Positions 9,203 through 17,021 of a DNA stretch of 56,930 bases are shown piece after piece. The number at the start of each line of letters is the position of its first letter. The first letter of the stretch is position 1. The stretch lies in the NCBI GenBank assembly GCA_023265045.1, contig JAHFUQ010000012.1:1-56930 (forward strand), given 5' to 3'. This DNA is from Acidimicrobiia bacterium. GTDB lineage: Bacteria; Actinomycetota; Acidimicrobiia; Acidimicrobiales; AC-14. Position numbers and translations under genes: made by a program. The notes under the pieces were generated by a model. The model made no database searches, was not told the origin of the DNA, and saw nothing but the letters and a program-made list of their open reading frames with translations.

Positions 9203-9469
9203 ATGTCGCACGATGGAGCTCTCAGCAACGATCTGCCCCCCAAGCCCCCGCCGTGGCAGCCACAGGTCAAGGGCTGGGTGTACACCGCGGGCTACAAAGG
9301 CCCGGTCCGCCCGGCGAAGGCCGCGCCCCCGCCGAACAACGATCTCCTGCAAGCCGCCGACGCCGTCGCCAGTCGTCGGCGGAACGAGTACGGCAGCTTC
9401 GTAGAGGCGGCCGCGGCGCTGGCGGCGGCGAATGCCGCGGGCCGCAAGCGCGCCCGTCCTTCTGCCTGA
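9203..9469 (+). CDS. Small hypothetical protein
   Basis: 88 residues, not recognised. The N-terminal half is proline-rich (PPKPPPWQP) followed by GWVYTAGYKGPVRP. The C-terminal half is alanine-rich and helical, ending with basic residues (RKRAR). No signal peptide or membrane segment. The ATG at 9203 is preceded by TTTAAT with a 7-base gap and no clear Shine-Dalgarno sequence, which would suit a leaderless transcript. It stands alone between the interrupted gene and the conserved hypothetical at 9537. Confidence 0.5.
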   Translation: MSHDGALSNDLPPKPPPWQPQVKGWVYTAGYKGPVRPAKAAPPPNNDLLQAADAVASRRRNEYGSFVEAAAALAAANAAGRKRARPSA

Positions 9470-9536
9470 CCTTCCTCCCGACGTGGTCCGCTAGCGCCTC
9501 GCGCCGTCGAGGCGCTCTGGGGCTACCGTGCGATCT

Positions 9537-10049
9537 ATGGCGTCGCGACCGCTCGACGGCCTGCCCGTCGACATCAGCGCGCCCGTCGAAGCCGAGGTCT
9601 TCGTCGTGTTCCACCGCGACGGCGGCATCTGGTTGACGGGGCCGTGCGGGGCGGCGCCGTGGCGCATCGAGAGCCACGACCGGCACCCCATCGAGCTGGT
9701 CCGGACCCTCTCCAACGACGCCCTTGGCGCGCCGTTGCTCGTCCATTCGACGTCTTGGCGCTGGGAGCACGAGGCCGTGGTATTGAGCTTCCTCGTCGTC
9801 ATTGATCCCGAGCGCGCCCAAGGGCTCGAGTCGAGCGCAATAAACCGGGACGATTTGGCGCGCAGCACCGCGACCGACGCCCCTCCGGCGATCGCGCCGT
9901 CGCAGGTGCTCGAACACGCCTTGCGCCACCTGTCCTGGCTCGCCCAGGACGACCCGGTCGTCAAGGCGACCCTTTCCGCTCCCTGGCACGACTCACTCGC
10001 AGGGTACGTCCCCGAGCCGTTCCGGCAGCTCGACACCGAGGAGGTCTGA
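9537..10049 (+). CDS. Conserved actinobacterial hypothetical protein
   Basis: 170 residues. The pattern FVVFHRDGGIWLTGPCG ... HPIELVRTL ... PLLVHSTSWR ... VVLSFLVVI resembles a conserved cytosolic family I associate with high-GC actinobacteria, of unknown function. It has no membrane segment. I choose ATG 9537 over GTG 9528 because TACCGT ends 7 bases before the ATG with no ribosome-binding site, the pattern of leaderless genes elsewhere in this window. The small DUF1059-like gene starts one base after its stop, so the two are probably co-expressed. Confidence 0.72.
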   Translation: MASRPLDGLPVDISAPVEAEVFVVFHRDGGIWLTGPCGAAPWRIESHDRHPIELVRTLSNDALGAPLLVHSTSWRWEHEAVVLSFLVVIDPERAQGLESSAINRDDLARSTATDAPPAIAPSQVLEHALRHLSWLAQDDPVVKATLSAPWHDSLAGYVPEPFRQLDTEEV

Positions 10050-10050
10050 C

Positions 10051-10209
10051 ATGGACGAGCAGGTGCAACTGGCGTGCGCCTGCGGATGGGAGACACGCGG
10101 GACCAGCGACGAGGTCTTTCAGTCCGCCCTCGAGCACGGCCGCCGCCTCCACAACATGGAGGTCACGCGCGAGCAAGTCGAGCAAATGAGCAAACCCATC
10201 AAACGCTGA
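10051..10209 (+). CDS. DUF1059-like small protein
   Basis: A 52-residue protein starting at ATG 10051, one base after the previous stop. The sequence CACGWETRGTSDEVFQSAL, then HGRRLHNMEVTREQVEQM, matches the usual layout of the DUF1059 family: a short Cys-Cys-Gly-Trp N-terminal strand, an acidic turn, then a helix with His residues. Its small size and two close cysteines could allow metal binding, but that is not known. The preceding stop contains GGAGG close by (GAGGAGGTCTGAC), which can serve as its ribosome-binding site. Confidence 0.7.
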   Translation: MDEQVQLACACGWETRGTSDEVFQSALEHGRRLHNMEVTREQVEQMSKPIKR

Positions 10210-10318
10210 ATCCCCCGGGCGCCGTCCTCGCGTGCGCCGACCGCTCGGAAGTCGGAGCATTTTCACAGGCAATTCTCATGTTTAATCGGGTCCCCGGCGG
10301 TTATCGTCGGAAGGCACC

Positions 10319-11179
10319 ATGAAGATCGGGCGAGCGCCGGGGGAGTCACAAGGCGCACGGGCGGACGCTGATGCCCCGGCGCTGCCGGACCGGTCACCGC
10401 AGCGGCGCAAGCGCTGGTGGCTCGCCGGGAGCGCGGTTGTCGTACTGGCCACAGCGGCGCTCGCCCTGAACCTGCGCACGACGTCGAAGCCGTCGCCGAG
10501 CGCGGCCGACGTCAACGGCATCGTCGACAAGAAGGTCACCGCGGCCATCACCGACCTGCAACGCCAGCCGCCGGCGAGCGTCGAGGTCTACAACGCCATC
10601 GTTCCTCCGCTCGTCGTCATCCAGTCGCAAGGACAGCCTGGCTCGGGCGGCCGCCCCGGGCTCGGCTCCGGCGTCATCGTCAACGCTCGCGGCGACATCC
10701 TCACGTCGCTGCACGTCGTCGACGGGGCGACGAGCATCCGCGTGTCCTTCTCCGACGGGACCGAGTCGGCGGCGTCAATGCGGTCCTCGGACGCCGAGCA
10801 CGACATCGCCGTGCTGGCTCCGGCGAAGCTGCCCGAGGTTGTGGTGCCCGCCGTGCTGGGCGGCGGCGCCCAGGTCGGCCAGGAGGCTTTCGTCGTCGGG
10901 CACCCGCTCGGCCTCGTCGGCTCGCTGTCGGCCGGGGTCATCTCCGGCCTCGACCGGACCTTCCCGATGTCCGACGGCAAGACGTTGAAGGGCATGATCC
11001 AGTTCGACGCAGCGGTCAACCCGGGGAACTCGGGTGGGCCGCTCCTCAACCGAAATGGCGAGGTGATCGGCATCGTGACAGGTCTGGCCAACCCGGCCGG
11101 CGACGACGAGTTCATCGGCATCGGCTTCGCCGTGCCGATCGGCACGGCTGGCGGAGCGGCAGGAGCGCCGGCTCGATGA
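10319..11179 (+). CDS. Membrane-anchored HtrA/DegP-like serine protease
   Basis: 286 residues: a basic cytosolic N-terminus, one membrane segment at about residues 38-58, then a trypsin-like domain facing outside. The catalytic triad is complete: H132 (TSLHVV), D162 (EHDIAVL) and S238 (GNSGGPL). There is no PDZ domain. The protein ends shortly after the final strand, so it is a minimal HtrA-type protease probably cleaving extracytoplasmic substrates. ATG 10319 follows GGAAGG at good spacing. Its stop overlaps the ATG of the moxR-like gene (ATGA). Placement at the head of a MoxR/DUF58/vWA operon suggests it works with an envelope-associated assembly or quality-control system. Confidence 0.88.
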   Translation: MKIGRAPGESQGARADADAPALPDRSPQRRKRWWLAGSAVVVLATAALALNLRTTSKPSPSAADVNGIVDKKVTAAITDLQRQPPASVEVYNAIVPPLVVIQSQGQPGSGGRPGLGSGVIVNARGDILTSLHVVDGATSIRVSFSDGTESAASMRSSDAEHDIAVLAPAKLPEVVVPAVLGGGAQVGQEAFVVGHPLGLVGSLSAGVISGLDRTFPMSDGKTLKGMIQFDAAVNPGNSGGPLLNRNGEVIGIVTGLANPAGDDEFIGIGFAVPIGTAGGAAGAPAR

Positions 11180-12234
11180 ACGACGGGAGCAGGATGCGCG
11201 CCGGCGACACGCTCAACACGTCGCTCGAGCAGGTCCTCTACCAGGTGAAACGCGTGATCGTCGGGCAGGACGTCCTGCTCGAGCGCATGGTCATCGCCCT
11301 CCTGGCCCGAGGCCACCTGCTGGTCGAGGGCGTGCCCGGGCTGGCGAAGACGCTCGCGGTCAAGACCATGGCCGACGCCCTCGGCGTCGAGTTCCAACGC
11401 ATCCAGTTCACCCCCGACCTGGTGCCGGCCGACATCGTGGGCACGCGGGTCTTCAACCAGAAGGTCGGCGAGTTCCAGGTGGCGCTGGGCCCGGTCTTCG
11501 CCAACCTGGTCTTGGCAGACGAGATCAACCGGGCGCCGGCCAAGGTGCAGAGCGCGCTGCTGGAGGCGATGCAGGAGCGCCAGGTCACCATCGGCCGCGA
11601 GACACACATCCTGCCCGACCCGTTCCTGGTCATGGCCACCGAGAACCCCATCGAGTCCGACGGCACCTACCCACTGCCCGAGGCGCAGGTCGACCGGTTC
11701 ATGCTGAAGGTGCTGGTCGACTACCCGACCGGCGCCGAGGAGTTCGTCATCGTCGAGCGCATGATCATGGGGCTCGAGACGGTGCAGCGCGTGATGAACG
11801 CGCAACAGCTCGCAGCCTTGCAGCGGGAGACGCAGGCGGTGTTCGTCGACCCGGCGCTGATCCAGTACGCGGTCCGGGTCTCCCAGGCCACCCGTGAGCT
11901 GAAGGCGGTCGGCCTGGACGACATGGCGCGCTATGTCACCTTCGGCGTGAGCCCTCGTGCGTCGATCTACATGATCCTCGCCGCCCAGGCCCTCGCCCTG
12001 GTGCGGGGCCGCGACTACGTGCTCCCTGAGGACGTGTACTCGGTCGCCCCCGACGTGCTGCGGCACCGGCTCGTGGTCTCCTACGAGGCGCTGGGCGACA
12101 ACGTGTCGCCCGACGACGTTGTCCGCGCCGTCTTGTCGAAGGTCCCGCTGCCTCAGGTCCCGATGCAGGACCGCACGCACGAGCGCACCGCCGCGCCGGC
12201 CGACGACTGGACATGGGCGCCACCGCCCCGCTGA
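11176..12234 (+). CDS. MoxR family AAA+ ATPase
   Basis: 352 residues. Walker A is GVPGLAKT near residue 53, Walker B is VLADEINRAPAKVQ, and the sensor region ATENPIESDGTYPLPEAQ and arginine-finger region DRFMLKV are typical of the MoxR (AAA_3) family, followed by a C-terminal AAA lid. MoxR proteins act as chaperone-like ATPases with DUF58 and von Willebrand A proteins. I start at ATG 11176, which overlaps the protease stop. ATG 11194 is an alternative. Its 3' end overlaps the following DUF58 gene by 22 bases. Confidence 0.93.
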   Translation: MNDGSRMRAGDTLNTSLEQVLYQVKRVIVGQDVLLERMVIALLARGHLLVEGVPGLAKTLAVKTMADALGVEFQRIQFTPDLVPADIVGTRVFNQKVGEFQVALGPVFANLVLADEINRAPAKVQSALLEAMQERQVTIGRETHILPDPFLVMATENPIESDGTYPLPEAQVDRFMLKVLVDYPTGAEEFVIVERMIMGLETVQRVMNAQQLAALQRETQAVFVDPALIQYAVRVSQATRELKAVGLDDMARYVTFGVSPRASIYMILAAQALALVRGRDYVLPEDVYSVAPDVLRHRLVVSYEALGDNVSPDDVVRAVLSKVPLPQVPMQDRTHERTAAPADDWTWAPPPR

Positions 12235-13109
12235 CCGCCGACCGGGTCCTGCGCCGCCTCGAGTGGCGCGTGATCCGGCGCCTCGACGGCCGGCTGCAGG
12301 GGAGCTACCGCACGGTCCTGCGCGGCCAAGGCACCGACTTCCGGGATGTACGTGAGTACGAAACGGGCGACGACGTCCGCCACATCGACTGGAACGTCAC
12401 CGCCCGGATGGATCAGATGTTCGTGCGGCAGTACGCCGAGGACAGGGAGCTGACGGCCTGGCTGCTGCTCGACCACTCGCCCTCGATGGGCTTCGGTCCC
12501 GTGCACCGCACGAAGGAGCACGTCCTGACCGAAGTGGCCGCCACGCTCGCGCAACTGCTGGTACGGGGCGGCAACCGCGTCGGGGCGCTTGTCTACGACA
12601 ACGACGTCGTGCGCACCATTCCCCCCCGCCAGGGCCGCAACCAGGTCCTGCTCCTGCTGCGCGAGCTGCTCCGGCCAGCCGCCGGTCGGGGCCGGGTCAC
12701 CGATCTCCGCACGTTGCTCGACCAGGCCGACCGGGTCATCCGCCGGCGCTCGCTCGTCGTGCTCGTATCGGACTTCATCAGCGAGCCGGGATGGGAGCGC
12801 TCGCTGCTGCGCCTCACCGAACGGCACGAGGTGGTGGCCGTGCGCCTGGTCGACCGGCGCGAGTACGCACTGCCCGACGCCGGCCTGCTCGTTGTTCAGG
12901 ACGCGGAGACGGGGGAGCAGATCGTCGTCGACTCAAGCGACCCCGAATTCCGGCGCAGGCTTCGCGACGCCGGTGAGGAGCGCGAGGCGGCCGTGCGGGA
13001 CGCGGCGCGCCGCGCCGGTGTCGATCTCCATGTCGTCACCACCGACGAGGACCTGGTGGCGGCCTTCGTCCGTATCGTCGAGTCCCGGGCGCGGCCCCGG
13101 CGCGGATGA
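12213..13109 (+). CDS. DUF58 domain protein
   Basis: 298 residues of the DUF58 family, which is vWA-like and usually encoded next to MoxR. The signature segment GQGTDFRDVREYETGDDVRHIDW lies at about residues 33-55, followed by RQYAEDRELTAWLLLDHSPSM, where DHSPSM resembles the DxSxS metal-site motif of vWA domains. Unlike many DUF58 proteins it lacks N-terminal membrane helices, so it is likely cytosolic. It overlaps both neighbours: its ATG lies inside moxR and its stop overlaps the next ATG. It may be the adaptor between the MoxR ATPase and the membrane-bound vWA proteins. Confidence 0.9.
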   Translation: MGATAPLTADRVLRRLEWRVIRRLDGRLQGSYRTVLRGQGTDFRDVREYETGDDVRHIDWNVTARMDQMFVRQYAEDRELTAWLLLDHSPSMGFGPVHRTKEHVLTEVAATLAQLLVRGGNRVGALVYDNDVVRTIPPRQGRNQVLLLLRELLRPAAGRGRVTDLRTLLDQADRVIRRRSLVVLVSDFISEPGWERSLLRLTERHEVVAVRLVDRREYALPDAGLLVVQDAETGEQIVVDSSDPEFRRRLRDAGEEREAAVRDAARRAGVDLHVVTTDEDLVAAFVRIVESRARPRRG

Positions 13110-14095
13110 CGTTTCACTCGCCCTGGATGCTGGGGCTGCTGGTGGTGATCCCCGCCATCGTGGCTGGCTACGGGTGGACCCAACGGCGGCGCACGCGGCG
13201 GTCGGCGGCGCTGGCTGAGCAAGGACTCGTGACGACCGCAGTCCCGCGGCGCACCCGCATCCGCCGCCATGTGCCGTTCGGGCTGTTCGCGGCGGCGCTG
13301 ACGCTCCTCGTCGTCGGCACGGCCCGGCCGATGGCGACGGTGAAGACCCCGCGCCGGGAGGGCACCGTCATCCTCGCCATCGACGTGTCCAACAGCATGA
13401 AGGCCGACGACGTCAAGCCGACCCGTATCGACGGGGCCAAGGCTGCGGCCCGCGCCTTCGTCGACCGCCAACCGCCCGCGGTGCGCATCGGCGTCGTGGC
13501 CTTCGGCGACGGCGCCGTCATCGTGCAGACCCCCACGAACGCCCACGCCGACGTCGACAAGGCCATCGAACGCCTGACGCCCGAGGGCGGTACGTCGCTC
13601 GGGCAGGCCCTCGTCACGTCGCTCAACGCGATTGCCGGGAAGCCGGTGACCATCGACCCCCAGGCGCTGGCGAGCGACGCGGGGTCGGTCGACGTCGGCT
13701 ACTACGGGTCCGCCAGCGTGGTGCTCTTGTCGGACGGGGAGGAGACGAGCCGTCCCGACCCGGTGACGGTCGCCGAAGTCTTGTCGTCGGCCGGTGTGCG
13801 GGTGCACACCATCGGCGTCGGCACCGAGGAGGGGACGGTGGTGCAGCTCAACGGCTTCAGCGTGGCGACGGCCCTGAACAGCGACCTGCTCAAACAGGTG
13901 GCCTCTTTGACCGACGGCGCCTACCACGAGGCCGGCGACGCGGCCGGCTTGTCCGCCATCTCCAAGACGATCGATCTGCACTTCAAGGTTGTCTCCCAGC
14001 ACACCGAGATCACCGGACTGTTCTCGGCCGCGGGCGCGGTTCTGCTCTTGGCCGGGGCTCTGCTCTCGGTGCTGTGGTTCGGGCGGGTGGTCTGA
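13106..14095 (+). CDS. vWA-domain membrane protein (BatA-like)
   Basis: 329 residues with the Bat layout: an N-terminal helix, a short basic region and a second helix at about residues 55-72, a von Willebrand A domain, and a C-terminal membrane helix near residue 305. The metal-ion-dependent adhesion site is intact (DVSNSM, with a conserved Thr in EGGTSLGQAL and Asp in LLSDGEET). BatA-type proteins sit in MoxR operons, and some are linked to stress tolerance or redox-enzyme maturation. Start ATG 13106 overlaps the DUF58 stop. The second vWA gene starts two bases after its stop. Confidence 0.88.
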   Translation: MTFHSPWMLGLLVVIPAIVAGYGWTQRRRTRRSAALAEQGLVTTAVPRRTRIRRHVPFGLFAAALTLLVVGTARPMATVKTPRREGTVILAIDVSNSMKADDVKPTRIDGAKAAARAFVDRQPPAVRIGVVAFGDGAVIVQTPTNAHADVDKAIERLTPEGGTSLGQALVTSLNAIAGKPVTIDPQALASDAGSVDVGYYGSASVVLLSDGEETSRPDPVTVAEVLSSAGVRVHTIGVGTEEGTVVQLNGFSVATALNSDLLKQVASLTDGAYHEAGDAAGLSAISKTIDLHFKVVSQHTEITGLFSAAGAVLLLAGALLSVLWFGRVV

Positions 14096-14096
14096 C

Positions 14097-15242
14097 GTGA
14101 CGTTCACCTGGCCGTTGCTCCTGCTGCTTCTCCTGGCCGTTCCCGTCGTGCTGGGGGTGTACCTGCTGACCATGCGACGCCGGCGCAAGCAGGCGGTGAG
14201 CTACTCAAGCGTCGCCCTGTTGCGGTCGGTGCTGCCGCCCCGGTCCCGCTGGCGGCGGCACCTCCCCGTGGCCCTGTTGCTCTCGAGCCTCGGCGTGCTT
14301 TCGATCGCGTCGGCGCGGCCCCAGCTGACTCGCAACGTCGCCACGGCGCGCACGTCGATCATCCTCGCCCTCGACGTGTCGCGTTCGATGTGCGCCACCG
14401 ATGTCGACCCGAACCGCATGTCGGTCGCCCAGCAAGCAGCGCGCGACTTCGTCGAAAACCTGCCCAAGGGCACCCGGATCGGGCTGGTCGTGTTCTCCGG
14501 CTTCGCCCAGCTCGCGGTCCCGCCCACAACCGACTACAAGGCGCTGGTGAGCGCCATCAACGGGCTCACCACCGCGCGCGGCACCGCCATCGGCGCCGCC
14601 ATGCTCAAGGCCATCGACGCCATCGCCGAGGTCAACCCGGACGTGAAGCCCGTGGGCGACGCGGTTCCGAGCGGGGCGGCGCCCCGCGCGCCGGGTGCAC
14701 TGGCGCCGCCCTCGAGCGCTCCCGCCGCCGCGGCGGCGCCCGCCAACCGCGACTTCGTGCCCGACATCGTCGTGCTCCTGACCGACGGCGCCAACAACCG
14801 CGGGATCGCCCCCCTCGACGCCGTGCCCTACGCGGTCGAGCGGCGCGTGCGGGTCTACACGATCGGCTTCGGCACCACCCAGCCGGCGTCGTTGGTGTGC
14901 TCGGCGCAGCAGTTGGGCGCCGACGAGCAGTTCTTCCGGGGCGGCGGCGACAACGCCGCCCGGGGCGGTGGCGGGTTCGGCGGCGGCGGTGGCGGGTTCG
15001 GCGGCGGCGGCTCCGCCCTGCGAGCCGACAACGCCACCCTCCAAGCCGTCGCCGAGCGCACGGGCGGCGCCGCCTACAGCGCTGAGGACGCTCCGCAGCT
15101 GCGGAAGGTCTTCGCCAACCTTCCCAAGGACGTGACCGTCCAGAAGCGACCGCACGAGGTCACCGCGCCGTTCGTCATGCTCGGCGCGCTGCTGGCCGCG
15201 GTCGCGATCGGCGCCGCGATCCGCTGGAGCGCGTACCCATAG
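14097..15242 (+). CDS. vWA-domain membrane protein with glycine-rich insert (BatB-like)
   Basis: 381 residues: N-terminal membrane helices at about residues 5-22 and 55-72, a vWA domain with an intact metal site (DVSRSM) and a second Asp in LLTDGANNRG, and a C-terminal membrane helix. Two low-complexity insertions stand out: an Ala/Pro-rich loop before the fourth strand and a Gly-rich loop (repeats of GGGGF) near residues 295-310. I start at GTG 14097, right after the previous stop. The longer open frame upstream is shadow of the preceding gene. This is the last gene of the protease-MoxR-DUF58-vWA operon, and its stop faces a convergent gene 18 bases away. Confidence 0.87.
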   Translation: MTFTWPLLLLLLLAVPVVLGVYLLTMRRRRKQAVSYSSVALLRSVLPPRSRWRRHLPVALLLSSLGVLSIASARPQLTRNVATARTSIILALDVSRSMCATDVDPNRMSVAQQAARDFVENLPKGTRIGLVVFSGFAQLAVPPTTDYKALVSAINGLTTARGTAIGAAMLKAIDAIAEVNPDVKPVGDAVPSGAAPRAPGALAPPSSAPAAAAAPANRDFVPDIVVLLTDGANNRGIAPLDAVPYAVERRVRVYTIGFGTTQPASLVCSAQQLGADEQFFRGGGDNAARGGGGFGGGGGGFGGGGSALRADNATLQAVAERTGGAAYSAEDAPQLRKVFANLPKDVTVQKRPHEVTAPFVMLGALLAAVAIGAAIRWSAYP

Positions 15243-15260
15243 CGTGCGGTTGATCGCCGG

Positions 15261-15665
15261 TCAGGAGCGCCTGGCGTCGAGTTCGGCGATCAGGCGCCGA
15301 GGCGCCACATTGCGGTAGCTCTCGTCGACCCAGTCGCACACCAAGGCGATGTCGACGCCCCCGAGCGGGACGGCGAGCCAGCCCCATTGCCCCAACCCGC
15401 TGGTCGACAGGGGGACGGCGTGGGCGATCGCCATCGCCTCCTCGTGGGAACGGGTCAGCTTCACCGACACGGTGGGGGACTTGGCGTCTCGCCGGCCCAG
15501 CCACAGGAACATCGGCCCGTAGACGCCTTCCTTCTCCTTCCGCCAGGGCGGGACGCCGGGCCTGCGCCGCACTTTGACGACCCGGTCGCCCCAGGGAAAG
15601 TCCTCCTCGGCCGCGGGGAGGCCGAGGGCGAACTCGCGCACCTTGTCCCACCGCGCCGCGCCCAC
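15261..15665 (-). CDS. MmcQ/YjbR family protein
   Basis: 134 residues of the MmcQ/YjbR (DUF419) fold. The typical elements are the N-terminal WDKVREFALGLPAAEEDFPWG, a KVRRRPG strand, VSVKLTRSHEEA, and the late GWLAVPL...DW(V)DESYRNVAP segment. The fold is CyaY-like. The function is not settled, although members are often annotated as DNA-binding. Start GTG 15665 is preceded by TACCGT with an 8-base gap and no Shine-Dalgarno, suggesting a leaderless transcript. It converges on the vWA gene. Confidence 0.82.
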   Translation of the reverse strand: MGAARWDKVREFALGLPAAEEDFPWGDRVVKVRRRPGVPPWRKEKEGVYGPMFLWLGRRDAKSPTVSVKLTRSHEEAMAIAHAVPLSTSGLGQWGWLAVPLGGVDIALVCDWVDESYRNVAPRRLIAELDARRS

Positions 15666-15727
15666 GGAGGGTCACGGTACCCGCATAGCCTGACCCCGCC
15701 GGTGGCCGCCACGTAGGGGAGGAACGA

Positions 15728-15970
15728 ATGGGTGATCACGAGGTTCTCGTCCGCGTCAACGAGCTCGTGGCCAAGGAGCACGCCCTCGAACAGCGCCATG
15801 TGGGCACGGCGCTGAGCGACGAAGAGGCCGCCGAGTTACGCGAGATCGAGGTCGCCCTCGACCAGTGTTGGGACCTCTTGCGCCAGCGCCGGGCCCGGCG
15901 GGCGGCGGGCGGCGACCCGGACGACGCCGAGGTCAGGCCGGCGTCGACGGTCGAGGGCTACCGGCAGTAA
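15728..15970 (+). CDS. DUF2630 family small protein
   Basis: 80 residues, mostly one long amphipathic helix pair: LVRVNELVAKEHALEQRH, then LSDEEAAELREIEVALDQCWDLLRQRRARR, ending with a polar tail containing AEVRPASTVEGYRQ. That tail and the helical hairpin match actinobacterial DUF2630 proteins, whose role is unknown. ATG 15728 follows GGGGAGGAACGA, a good ribosome-binding site. The 3' end overlaps the degraded NADAR gene on the other strand. Confidence 0.8.
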   Translation: MGDHEVLVRVNELVAKEHALEQRHVGTALSDEEAAELREIEVALDQCWDLLRQRRARRAAGGDPDDAEVRPASTVEGYRQ

Positions 15971-16311
15971 CCCCGGCCGCGAGCCGGTCCCGCACGTCCA
16001 TGAGGGCGAAGCCGAGCAGGTTGCCGCCTCGCCACCGGCTGGGCTGCGTCGCCGCCGTATCGTTCCGTGAGAGCCCGATTCCCCGATGTTGGCGGCCTGA
16101 AGCCCTCGGCGTGGCGGTAGCCGACCGAGTCCACGACGAAGTGCGCCGGCCACCACTGGCTGAGCACCCACGGCCCCGTGAGCGGAACGTCGGCGCGGTG
16201 GCCCCAGAAGAGCAGCAACGGAGGAAGGCAGCCTTCGAGCTCCGCCGCCAGGAGCTCCGCCGCCAGGAGCCTCTCCGCCCGGTCCGCTGCCGCAGCGCTG
16301 CCCGCGGGCAT
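15933..16311 (-). pseudogene. NADAR (YbiA-like) gene remnant with internal deletion and frameshift
   Basis: From ATG 16311 the first ~65 codons read as the start of a NADAR-domain protein (LLLFWGHR ... VLSQWWPAHFVVDSVGYRHAEGF). At about 16095 this frame loses similarity. One frame over, the family's last ~38 residues appear directly (GIGLSRNDTAATQPSRWRGGN, then LLGFALMDVRDRL), ending near 15933. The central ~85 residues expected in the family are absent, so this is a deletion with loss of frame, not a simple base error. Intact NADAR enzymes act on ADP-ribose-type N-glycosidic bonds, and this copy cannot. The N-terminus includes a 15-bp unit repeated in tandem (16239-16270). Confidence 0.7.
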
Positions 16312-16315
16312 GGCC

Positions 16316-16864
16316 CTACGGGCAGCCGGCGGGGGCGGCCGTGCCGAAGCGGACGAAAAACCTGACGGCCAGCCCGGCGATGGGTTGGCCGTTGACGACG
16401 GCTTGGATGGTCATGTCATAGAAGCGGGGGTCCGGGCTGCCAAGGTTGACGCGGGCGGACCCGGCGCCGACGGCGCCGCTCACGCGGTCGGACGACGAAG
16501 GTGACCCGGTCGCCGCCGACAGAAGGGCGACCTCGAACGCAACGCTCGCCTGGCCGGGGCCCGTCAGCATGTAACAGAGGTCGACGGCGGGTCCGATCGT
16601 CGCTCCCGTTGTCGGCGCGGTAATGACCAGGCGCCAGCCGCCGGCCTCCGCCACCAACGGTCCCGCGGGCGCCGTACTGGCGGTCGGCGACGTCGTCGCC
16701 GAAGTCGTCGCTGGCGGAGCGACGGTGGTGCTCGCCGCAGGCGCGGAGGAAGCGGACACGCCTGCTGCCGCGGTCGTGGACGCGCTTTCGCCCTTCGAGC
16801 ACCCCACGGCGAGCACCAGCGTCACCCCGGCGAGCGCCATCGCGTGCCCCACGCCCCTCCGCAT
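16316..16864 (-). CDS. Putative lipoprotein with Ser/Thr linker
   Basis: 182 residues. The N-terminus is a lipoprotein signal (MRRGVGHAMALAGVTLVLAVGC, lipobox LAVG-C at residue 22), followed by ~45 residues rich in Ala, Ser and Thr, then a beta-rich domain of ~110 residues containing ITAPTTGATIGPAVDLCYML and ending FFVRFGTAAPAGCP. Two cysteines in the domain may pair. This suggests an Ig- or Gmad2-like sandwich exposed on the cell surface. The family is not recognised with confidence. ATG 16864 is preceded by TAGGTT with a 6-base gap, a leaderless-type arrangement. Confidence 0.7.
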   Translation of the reverse strand: MRRGVGHAMALAGVTLVLAVGCSKGESASTTAAAGVSASSAPAASTTVAPPATTSATTSPTASTAPAGPLVAEAGGWRLVITAPTTGATIGPAVDLCYMLTGPGQASVAFEVALLSAATGSPSSSDRVSGAVGAGSARVNLGSPDPRFYDMTIQAVVNGQPIAGLAVRFFVRFGTAAPAGCP

Positions 16865-17021
16865 CGCGAGAACCTAGCGCAGGCGCCTATCCACACCGTG
16901 CGCCGAAATTCGTAAGGGGCAGAGTGTTCGAGGAGGCAGTCACTACCGCCCAAGCCAACCCGAACGCGCCGTGAACTGGGTTTTCCAGTCCACGGGCGAT
17001 CATCGTGGAGCGCTACGTCGG

